The position numbers were made by a program, and so were the translations under genes. Shown piece by piece: positions 6,091-11,514 of a DNA stretch of 11,514 bases; positions within the stretch are counted from its first letter, which is position 1; the number at the start of each line of letters is the position of its first letter. Below the pieces are notes generated by a model. The model was given only the letters and a program-made list of their open reading frames with translations. It was not told the origin of the DNA and made no database searches. This DNA is from an uncultured Erysipelotrichaceae bacterium (GTDB lineage Bacteria; Bacillota_I; Bacilli_A; Erysipelotrichales; Erysipelotrichaceae), in assembly GCA_947385085.1 (NCBI GenBank), contig CANDJN010000051.1:1-11514 (forward strand). The letters run 5' to 3'.

Positions 6091-6119
6091 ATTATAGGTA
6101 TCTTTATACTGGGTGACAG
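6091..6119 (-). promoter_or_regulatory. Promoter of the flavodiiron gene
   Basis: On the minus strand the -35 box CTGTCA (complement of 6114-6119, four of six consensus bases) and a perfect -10 box TATAAT (complement of 6091-6096) are 17 bp apart. The start would be near 6084, leaving a leader of about 60 bases that contains the palindrome TACCGGTA (6041-6048). Confidence 0.7.
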
Positions 6120-6336
6120 TGATGAAAGACATGGAAGTGGATTTCTTATGGTATGTAATGGATGAAGTGGTATATTTCATCATTGGCTTGCGTATAAGCC
6201 ACAGATCATCAAACAGAAATAAATTGGCAATGAAATAGGCATAAAATAGTATTTGATTTTCACCTTTTTTTGAACGTATCTGTTCATGATGGGAAAATTT
6301 GGTGTATAATATCTTTATCAATAGGAGGAAATCAAC
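6120..6336. other. Divergent spacer between the flavodiiron gene and nagA
   Basis: The 313-base gap between the two divergent genes carries both promoters. A 38-codon plus-strand frame (ATG 6122 to TAG 6238) has only a weak GGGTGA upstream and is not called. Near nagA, TGAAC (6271-6275) and GTTCA (6282-6286) form a 5-bp inverted repeat over the -35 region. No other feature is supported. Confidence 0.45.
6305..6310 (+). promoter_or_regulatory. -10 box of the nagA promoter
   Basis: TATAAT at 6305-6310, 26 bases before the nagA ATG. The matching -35 position (about 6282-6287, GTTCAT) is poor and coincides with the right arm of the inverted repeat TGAAC-N6-GTTCA (6271-6286), a plausible regulator site. 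Confidence 0.6.
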
Positions 6337-7476
6337 ATGATCATTCAAAGTAAGCGAGTTTGGATCTTAGGGCAGTTTATCGCTGCGCAGTTAGAGGTTG
6401 ATAATGGAAAAATTGTAGGTATTTTAAAATATGGAGAGAAAACGGCTGACGTCGATTATGGCGATTTGCGTTTTGTGCCTGGGTTCATTGATATCCATAC
6501 GCACGGTGCTTACGGCTATGATACCAATGACGGTACACCGGATGGTTTGCGTAACTGGATGAAAAACATTCCCCAAGAGGGCGTTACTTCTATTTGTCCG
6601 ACTACGGTTACCCAAACAGAAGAGGTGTTGACCAAAGCGGTTGCCAATGTCGCACAGGTTGTTAAGGAAGGCTATGAAGGCGCCGAGATTGTCGGTATTC
6701 ACTTTGAAGGTCCATATCTGGATATGAAATACAAGGGCGCACAGCCGGAACAATGCATCGTGGCTCCCGATATTGAGCAGTTTAAACGCTATCAAAAGGC
6801 CGCCAATGGATTGATAAAAATCATAACGATGGCTACGGAAAAGGATGAGGATTTCCGCTTGACGAAATATTGCGTCGAACAGGGAATTGTCGTAAGCATT
6901 GGGCATTCCGCCGCGACCTATGATGAAGCAATGATGGCGATTGCCAACGGCGCTCAAAGCATGACTCATGTTTATAACGGTATGACACCGCTGCATCATC
7001 GCGATCCCGGCTTGGTTGGCACGGCAATGCGTATCCGCAACGTATATGGCGAAATTATCTGTGACGGCAACCATTCTCATGTCGATGCTTTGAATAATTT
7101 CTTCCAGGCAAAAGGTCGCGATTATGCGGTAATGATTTCCGATGCGCTGATGGTGAAAGGAATGCCCATTGGTTCAAAGGTCATCTTTGGCGGCAATGAG
7201 ATTGAACTGTATCCGGACGGCTCCGCTCATTTAACCGGTGCGAAGAACTTAGCGGGATCCACATTGAAAATCAATGAAGGCTTAAAGGTCTTGGTAGAAA
7301 GGGCATTGGTTCCTTTTGACGCTGCTTTGAATTCCTGTACGATCAATCCGGCACGCTTATTGAAAATGGATGATCGCAAGGGGATGCTCACGGCCGGTCA
7401 TGACGCGGATATCGTTGTTCTGAATGATGATTATTCCGTTGCGATGACTTATGTAAAAGGGCAGAAGGCGTTCTAA
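6337..7476 (+). CDS. nagA: N-acetylglucosamine-6-phosphate deacetylase
   Basis: Cytoplasmic amidohydrolase of 379 residues that converts GlcNAc-6-phosphate to glucosamine-6-phosphate and acetate, the first committed step of amino-sugar catabolism and of cell-wall sugar recycling. Seen: metal-site strand 'DIHTHG' (H54, H56), 'IHFEGPYL' with metal ligand E124, 'SIGHS' (H190), 'THVYNGM' (H211), 'CDGNHSHV' (H246), catalytic Asp in 'ISDA' (D269), and the C-terminal 'LAGSTL' and 'NPARLL...KG.L..G.DADIVVLN' segments typical of NagA. AGGAGG (6323-6328) lies eight bases before the ATG. Length and motifs are complete, so it should be active. It stands alone: nagB (glucosamine-6-phosphate deaminase) and a transporter are not adjacent and must lie elsewhere. 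A terminator follows 16 bases after the stop. Confidence 0.96.
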   Translation: MIIQSKRVWILGQFIAAQLEVDNGKIVGILKYGEKTADVDYGDLRFVPGFIDIHTHGAYGYDTNDGTPDGLRNWMKNIPQEGVTSICPTTVTQTEEVLTKAVANVAQVVKEGYEGAEIVGIHFEGPYLDMKYKGAQPEQCIVAPDIEQFKRYQKAANGLIKIITMATEKDEDFRLTKYCVEQGIVVSIGHSAATYDEAMMAIANGAQSMTHVYNGMTPLHHRDPGLVGTAMRIRNVYGEIICDGNHSHVDALNNFFQAKGRDYAVMISDALMVKGMPIGSKVIFGGNEIELYPDGSAHLTGAKNLAGSTLKINEGLKVLVERALVPFDAALNSCTINPARLLKMDDRKGMLTAGHDADIVVLNDDYSVAMTYVKGQKAF

Positions 7477-7491
7477 TTATCTTTGATTCAT

Positions 7492-7529
7492 AGGAAAACC
7501 GATTGTCGCATGACTTTCGGTTTTCTTCT
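7492..7529 (+). terminator. Intrinsic terminator of nagA
   Basis: GAAAACCGA (7494-7502) pairs with TCGGTTTTC (7517-7525), 9 perfect base pairs with a 14-nt loop. The 3' arm itself supplies the T-rich stretch (TTTTCTTCT). Confidence 0.8.
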
Positions 7530-7663
7530 GATATGATGATGAAATGTTTATCATTTGTGTATTTCCACTGTTTGATTTCATCAAAATTATAATGATTTTT
7601 ATGGTAATTACAAAAGTTTTTATGATTCCATCTGTATTACTGTATTACTGATATGTTTTATAT
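7530..7663. other. AT-rich spacer before the repeat array
   Basis: No coding region is supported. The only notable item is a perfect 8-bp tandem duplication TGTATTAC TGTATTAC (7633-7648). Confidence 0.4.
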
Positions 7664-7786
7664 AGTTTTTATTTAAATAGAGTAAAAACTATTTAAAGTA
7701 ATACACTTTTTACTTAATTACAGTAAAAAGTATTGAATATCATAAACTTTTTACTTAAATCAAGTAAAAACTATTGAATTATCACA
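7664..7786 (+). repeat. Three 41-bp tandem repeats, each an inverted repeat
   Basis: Units start at 7664, 7705 and 7746, exactly 41 bases apart. Each opens with A(C/G)TTTTTA(C/T)TT and holds the opposing arm AGTAAAAA(C/G)T 17 bases further (7681, 7722, 7763). Unit 1 pairs TAGTTTTTA (7663-7671) with TAAAAACTA (7683-7691). Unit 2 pairs ACTTTTTACT (7705-7714) with AGTAAAAAGT (7722-7731) perfectly. Unit 3 has nine perfect pairs plus one after a mismatch. The second half of units 2 and 3 also shares TATTGAAT. A weak fourth start, ACTTATTTGG, follows at 7787. There are no unique spacers, so this is not CRISPR. The array ends within the promoter of the ATPase gene at 7825, so an operator array is the likeliest reading. 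Confidence 0.85.
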
Positions 7787-7802
7787 ACTTATTTGGTATT
7801 CT
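7774..7802 (+). promoter_or_regulatory. Candidate promoter of the DUF4143 ATPase gene, overlapping repeat 3
   Basis: The -35 TTGAAT (7774-7779) and -10 TATTCT (7797-7802) each match four of six consensus bases with 17-bp spacing. The -35 box lies within the third 41-bp repeat. Transcription would start near 7809, immediately before the ribosome binding site. Confidence 0.45.
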
Positions 7803-7824
7803 AATGAAAAAAGGAGGTAGTATC

Positions 7825-9024
7825 ATGATTGTCCGACCTCACTATTTGAATGTTCTGAAAACATACCGGGATGTGCCACTGGTGAAAATTCTTGCCGGGA
7901 TCCGCCGCTGCGGTAAATCCACAATTTTGGAAATGTTGAAAGAGGATTTGATTCAAAGCGGTATTCAAGCGGATCATATTCTCTATCTGTGCTATACCTC
8001 AGAAGATTTTGAGGATGATATGAGTGATAAAGATATGTATCGCGGCATTAAGGAAAAAATGACAGATCATGAAAAATACTATCTTTTGCTTGATGAAGTG
8101 CAGGAAATTACAGGCTGGGAAAAAGCCGTTAACAGTCTGCTTGAAAATGCCAATACCGATATTTATGTGACCGGTTCTAATTCCAAACTGATGTCAAGTG
8201 AAATATCCACTTATTTGAGCGGACGAAGTATCACCATTCCCGTATATACGCTCTCTTTCAGCGAATACATGGAGTTTAAAAAAGACAGCGGACGTACACC
8301 GAAAGAACTGCTTAATGAGTATATTCGCATGGGCGGTTTTCCAATTGTCGCAGCAAATGATTTTGATGAGAGGGCTGCCTATCAGATTGTGGAAGGCATC
8401 TATCATTCTGTTATCACAAATGATATCGCAAGACGTCACAACATCACCAATTATGACTTATTCCACCGTGTTGTGAAGTATATTGTTGAGAATGTCGGAA
8501 AGACCTTCTCTGCGAATTCGATCGTGAAGTTTTTGAAAAGTGAGCGGCGCACCCTTGCGGTAGAATCCGTTTATAATTATCTGGAATGGATGGAAAAAGC
8601 TTTTGTGATCTATCGCTGCCGGCGTTACGATATGCAGGGGAAATCCGTTCTGAAAACACAGGAGAAGTTTTATCTTGCGGATGCTTCGCTCAAATATTGT
8701 GTGATGGGTTTTCATCCGACCGCAATTGCGGCCATGCTTGAAAATATTGTATATTTTGAGCTGTGCAGAAGAGGTTATGAAGTATATATCGGCAAAAACG
8801 CAAGAAAAGAAATTGACTTTGTCGCTGTACGTCGTGATGAGCGCATCTATGTACAGGTGTGCCGCAATCTACCGGAGGAATCCGATCGGGAGATTGCCAA
8901 TCTGCTTGAAATAAAAGATCATTATCCCAAATATGTGGTGACTTTGGATGAGCTTGCGCTCGGCAATTTCAACGGTGTTCAAATTGTTCATCTGATGGAT
9001 TTTTTGTGTGCGGATGATTATTGA
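7825..9024 (+). CDS. AAA-family ATPase with DUF4143 (AAA_14 type), function unknown
   Basis: 399 residues. The frame is open further upstream, but AAGGAGG (7811-7817) sits seven bases before the ATG at 7825, and the product then starts in the family style (MIVRPHYLNVLK). N-terminal ATPase: Walker A GIRRCGKST (25-33), Walker B LLLDEVQ (87-93), sensor-like TGSNSK (116-121). The middle, about 190-300, is the helical/winged-helix part of DUF4143. The C-terminus carries 'KEIDFVA...IYVQV' (about 328-346), the pattern of a PD-(D/E)XK nuclease-like fold. All motifs are intact. Known of the family: widespread, often multicopy in gut bacteria, with no established role; links to mobile-element or defence biology are speculative. 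Its promoter overlaps three 41-bp palindromic repeats, suggesting autoregulation. A decayed relative of another subfamily lies at 3332-3610. Confidence 0.92.
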   Translation: MIVRPHYLNVLKTYRDVPLVKILAGIRRCGKSTILEMLKEDLIQSGIQADHILYLCYTSEDFEDDMSDKDMYRGIKEKMTDHEKYYLLLDEVQEITGWEKAVNSLLENANTDIYVTGSNSKLMSSEISTYLSGRSITIPVYTLSFSEYMEFKKDSGRTPKELLNEYIRMGGFPIVAANDFDERAAYQIVEGIYHSVITNDIARRHNITNYDLFHRVVKYIVENVGKTFSANSIVKFLKSERRTLAVESVYNYLEWMEKAFVIYRCRRYDMQGKSVLKTQEKFYLADASLKYCVMGFHPTAIAAMLENIVYFELCRRGYEVYIGKNARKEIDFVAVRRDERIYVQVCRNLPEESDREIANLLEIKDHYPKYVVTLDELALGNFNGVQIVHLMDFLCADDY

Positions 9025-9128
9025 TAACATCACGAGTGTTTCAGAAATGCGATCCTGCGGACGGCAGAATCAGACGATCATAGGGAATAGAACGAAAGAA
9101 GCGAAGGATCATTTTTATCTTCATTATT

Positions 9129-9158
9129 CAGGTTTTCTTTTTGAAGGCCTGTTTTTTT
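9129..9158 (+). terminator. Intrinsic terminator downstream of the ATPase gene
   Basis: CAGGTTTTC (9129-9137) pairs with GAAGGCCTG (9143-9151), 9 bp with two G-U pairs and a 5-T loop, followed by seven T (9152-9158). It lies 105 bases after the ATPase stop; the bases between show no gene. Confidence 0.85.
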
Positions 9159-9442
9159 ATATGAGGGAATGCAACATCAAATGGGTTAAGGCATGACGAT
9201 GGGATTTCACAAATCATGCGTATGAACGGATAAAAATTCGTTTTGTTTTTATAAAATTATTTTTGGTATTTAACCATTTAATATTAATTTTGCTTATAAT
9301 AAAGACAAATGATTATATAGTAAAATCACTCTTTTTTGTTATTTTGTAAATATATGTAAATTAATTTTTTAAAATTCAGTAAATTAAATGCAGTTGACAG
9401 AAAAATTAAATTGACATAAGATTAAAAAAAGGAGGAGTCTTT
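9159..9442. other. AT-rich regulatory spacer before the sigma-factor gene
   Basis: Very AT-rich, with no coding region on either strand. It holds a TATAAT (9295-9300) with a poor -35, and two TTGACA hexamers 17 bases apart (9394-9399 and 9411-9416) close to the sigma-factor start. Base composition is clearly lower in GC than the flanking genes. Confidence 0.5.
9394..9422 (+). promoter_or_regulatory. Promoter of the sigma-factor gene
   Basis: A perfect -35 TTGACA (9394-9399), a 17-bp spacer and -10 TAAGAT (9417-9422, four of six). The start would be near 9429, directly at the GGAGGAG binding site, giving an extremely short leader. The second TTGACA lies inside the spacer and could be a protein-binding repeat. 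Confidence 0.55.
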
Positions 9443-10459
9443 ATGGAAAAGGAAAAACAAGATGTATCGTTGATACTGGCGGTACAGAGTGGAAATGAAG
9501 AAGCATTTAATCAGTTGTATGAGCAATACTATCGGCTTGTTTATTTTATTGCGTATGAGATGTGTCATAATGATGCCGATGCCAAAGACATCCTCCAAGA
9601 TACTTTTATGCAGGTGGAGAAGTCTATTAAAACATTGAAGGACCCGGAGAATTTTAAACCGTGGTTGAATCGGATTGTGATCAATAAATGCAAGAATTTA
9701 TTTCGTTCTCGCAAGACGGTACAGATGGATTATGATGATTTGTGGTATCAGTATCATGTTTTAGAGGAACGCAATTATATGTTGCCGGAGGAAAACCTGC
9801 ATCAATTAAACGATAAGCAGATTATTCATCGCTTAATGGGACAGTTGAATACTTCACAGCGTGAGGTGTTAATCTTACGCTATTTTGAGCATATGAGCAT
9901 GAAGGAGATCGCGGATACACTACAGATTCCCGAAGGTACGGTGAAGACACGCTTGTTGTATGGTAAAAATCATCTTCGTGATCTTGTCTTGGCATATGAG
10001 CAGGAAAACGAAATAAAGCTGAACTTTTATGTGGCTGATGGTACACTGGCAGCGCTGTTTGCGTATTGGTATACACAGACATCCATGCCAAAGGTACCGG
10101 TGGTAGCGCATAAGCAGCGTTATAAATTTTCCAAAGGTCAAAATTGGATTATGGCATCGCTATGTGCTGTCGCTGTCGGGGGTGGAATCATGATGGCGAG
10201 CAGCTCTGATTGGGGAAATACACCGCCATCGACACAGCCAACCCAAACGGTTGTAAGTGAGACCCAAGCGCGCGAATTATACTTCAAACTGATGGACTGG
10301 GCTTGTTGCCGCGATGATATGGAAGTTAAAAGCAAAGAGGATTTTGAAACGATACTACCGCTTTATCAGGAAATGATATCGACACCCTCACTGTACTTAG
10401 AAAGATTAAAAGCGGATCACTGGATCGAGGATTTTGAAGAGATATATCAAGAGCATTAA
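9443..10459 (+). CDS. ECF-type sigma factor with C-terminal transmembrane segment and outer domain
   Basis: 338 residues, nearly twice the length of a minimal ECF sigma factor. Strong site AAAGGAGGAG before the ATG. Sigma region 2, about 15-90: 'AFNQLYEQYYRLVYFIAY', 'DAKDILQDTFMQV' and 'FKPWLNRIVINKC' (core binding and -10 recognition). Region 4, about 122-180: 'LNTSQREVLILRYFEHMSMKEIADTL' leading into the HTH 'IPEGTVKTRLLYGKNHLR' (-35 recognition). The extension has a linker, one predicted transmembrane segment (about 235-252, WIMASLCAVAVGGGIMM), a Ser/Thr/Pro/Gln-rich stretch (254-275), and an 60-residue acidic domain with a Cys-Cys pair (288-289), which would be outside. No separate anti-sigma gene follows, so the tail may itself hold or release the sigma domain; this is inference. 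The next gene encodes an exported protein with an ECF-like promoter. Confidence 0.88.
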   Translation: MEKEKQDVSLILAVQSGNEEAFNQLYEQYYRLVYFIAYEMCHNDADAKDILQDTFMQVEKSIKTLKDPENFKPWLNRIVINKCKNLFRSRKTVQMDYDDLWYQYHVLEERNYMLPEENLHQLNDKQIIHRLMGQLNTSQREVLILRYFEHMSMKEIADTLQIPEGTVKTRLLYGKNHLRDLVLAYEQENEIKLNFYVADGTLAALFAYWYTQTSMPKVPVVAHKQRYKFSKGQNWIMASLCAVAVGGGIMMASSSDWGNTPPSTQPTQTVVSETQARELYFKLMDWACCRDDMEVKSKEDFETILPLYQEMISTPSLYLERLKADHWIEDFEEIYQEH

Positions 10460-10520
10460 AGGCTTTTTAGCTCATTCATTCAAAAAAAATAAAAATTTAA
10501 ATATTTTTTCATTTTCGTTA

Positions 10521-10545
10521 GAACTTTTTAAATAACGGCGGTGTC
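10521..10545 (+). promoter_or_regulatory. ECF-like promoter candidate for the surface-protein gene
   Basis: GAAC (10521-10524), 16 bases, then GTGTC (10541-10545), the general layout of ECF promoters (AAC in the -35, GTC in the -10). An inverted repeat CAGAGT / ACTCTG (10545-10550 / 10562-10567) follows in the leader. The motif is short and could arise by chance, but its place between a sigma factor and an exported protein makes it worth noting. Confidence 0.35.
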
Positions 10546-10589
10546 AGAGTTACAAATTAAGACTCTGGAATGAGAAGGGATGAATGACT

Positions 10590-11514
10590 ATGTGGAAGAA
10601 AGTGTTGATTGCATTTACAATAATACTGTGTGCATTTTCAATAGGGTATGCTTACTATAATTCAGAAATGCAAGCAGCGAATCCTGTGACAGGAGGAACA
10701 ATTACAGGAAATCTAGGGCCATTAAAAGCGGATGATCACTTTTATATTCATACCAATAATTATTCTTTTGTCGTGGTGGGTAATGACAGAGGAACAATAA
10801 GCACAGGGACATTCGCCATTAGTGATAACCCAATTGGAAGCATTAAATGGGATACAGGAAGTAATAATTATTCTACAGCGCCTTATCGTGCGTTTCTTCA
10901 AAATATGAATAATACTATAGATTCCAGAGATGTTAATAATATAATTAAGGAATTTGTGAAACCTCAACTTCCTTCTGTATGGAATATGTATTGGTATCTG
11001 GATGTGAATACTTTACCTACAAATGAAATGCCATATTTTATAGGTGGATCCATTGTGTTTGTAGGAGAAAATTTGGTACCAGGTGTTGGTTATCCTGAAT
11101 TGGCACCGTATCTTTTGGATGGAACATGGACAGGTTATGTTGCTACAAACCATATATATGCGCCTGGGGTATGGTCTGTTGCTGCCAACAATCAAGTTGC
11201 CGATACAAGCAATACATCATTAAGAGGTATACAACCCGGAATACTGTTAAATAATCAAGAAGTAGTATTTGCGGCATCCAAACCAAATAGTGCCAATGAT
11301 TTAACTGCCGTAAATGAAAACGGTACCGATAAAATGCAGTTAAGAATGAAAGACAGTAGTCTTACCGTTAATTTTGACAGTCTAAAGATAAATAAAAACG
11401 GAACGCAAATCACTGGAAGTCAAATTGCCGCAGGAACAGAATTGGTTATCAATTATAGCAATGCCACTGTAGGTCCTGGAAATACGGTATCATTGATTGT
11501 AACAAAAAATGGTG
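10590..11514 (+). CDS. Large exported surface protein, N-terminal part (3' end outside window)
   Basis: The frame runs open from the ATG at 10590 to the window end: 308 codons and one base. An alternative in-frame ATG at 10584 is less likely, as AAGGGA (10575-10580) is three bases from it and nine from 10590. The N-terminus is a signal peptide: MWKK, hydrophobic residues 5-21, then 'AYYNSEMQAA', with cleavage probable near 21-30. The mature part is rich in Asn, Thr, Ser, Gly, Tyr and Trp with few charges, typical of extracellular beta-rich proteins. Near the end, 'SLRGIQPGILLNNQEVVFAA' followed by 'LTAVNENGTDKMQLRMKDSS' and 'ELVINYSNATVGPGNTVSLI' resembles a domain I know from large Gram-positive surface proteins. 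The anchor (LPXTG, transmembrane or other) would lie beyond the window. It starts 130 bases after the membrane-linked sigma factor, which may control it. Confidence 0.8.
   Translation, partial: MWKKVLIAFTIILCAFSIGYAYYNSEMQAANPVTGGTITGNLGPLKADDHFYIHTNNYSFVVVGNDRGTISTGTFAISDNPIGSIKWDTGSNNYSTAPYRAFLQNMNNTIDSRDVNNIIKEFVKPQLPSVWNMYWYLDVNTLPTNEMPYFIGGSIVFVGENLVPGVGYPELAPYLLDGTWTGYVATNHIYAPGVWSVAANNQVADTSNTSLRGIQPGILLNNQEVVFAASKPNSANDLTAVNENGTDKMQLRMKDSSLTVNFDSLKINKNGTQITGSQIAAGTELVINYSNATVGPGNTVSLIVTKNG

Noticed and set aside
6064..6348. 94-codon minus-strand frame between the flavodiiron gene and nagA
   Set aside because: It would start inside nagA, lacks a ribosome binding site, and runs across the promoters of both neighbours.
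6424..7080. 218-codon minus-strand frame inside nagA
   Set aside because: A shadow of the clearly real nagA reading frame; no binding site and no recognisable domain.
7664..7786. CRISPR array
   Set aside because: The repeats are directly tandem with no unique spacers, only three units exist, and no cas gene is present.
9008..9196. 62-codon plus-strand frame overlapping the end of the ATPase gene
   Set aside because: It overlaps the ATPase C-terminus out of frame and runs through a strong terminator (9129-9158).

Overview
The window reads as a chromosomal segment of a low-GC, Gram-positive anaerobe (Bacillota). The T-box leader, AGGAGG-type ribosome binding sites, U-rich intrinsic terminators, a lipobox-type solute-binding lipoprotein, a flavodiiron protein and several Rpn and DUF4143-type ATPase genes fit a gut Firmicute. 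Erysipelotrichia is my best guess, but it is inferred from general character and not from a marker gene.

Layout from left to right. (1) The 3' end of an Rpn-family PD-(D/E)XK nuclease gene (1-285) with its terminator, then about 400 bases without a gene that hold a perfect 16-bp palindrome and a long-range stem-loop. (2) A sigma-A promoter and a complete T-box leader (about 727-968) with a specifier read as CGU (Arg). It precedes a three-gene polar amino-acid ABC importer, permease-ATPase-lipoprotein (988-3169), closed by a strong terminator. (3) A decayed DUF4143-type AAA ATPase gene (about 3332-3610) with stop codons in its P-loop and its middle deleted. (4) A two-gene operon: a secreted, C-terminally membrane-anchored thermonuclease-like nuclease and an unrecognised 82-residue protein (3862-4722). 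(5) On the minus strand, a flavodiiron protein (4815-6023) whose terminator faces that of the nuclease operon. (6) nagA, GlcNAc-6-phosphate deacetylase (6337-7476), without nagB beside it. (7) Three 41-bp tandem repeats, each an inverted repeat, lying on the promoter of an intact DUF4143 ATPase gene (7825-9024). (8) An AT-rich spacer, then an ECF-type sigma factor with a C-terminal transmembrane segment and outer domain (9443-10459), followed by the 5' part of a large secreted or surface protein that runs off the window (10590-11514).

How the parts work together. The T-box and importer form a self-contained circuit: uncharged tRNA, probably tRNA-Arg, would allow read-through into the uptake genes. 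The membrane-tethered sigma factor lies directly upstream of the surface-protein gene, which has an ECF-like promoter candidate, so the pair may be a signal-responsive surface-expression unit. The Rpn fragment, the dead ATPase and the live ATPase with its repeat array suggest turnover of selfish or defence-like genes between housekeeping operons. The most novel-looking items are the 41-bp repeat array at the ATPase promoter and the fused sigma factor.
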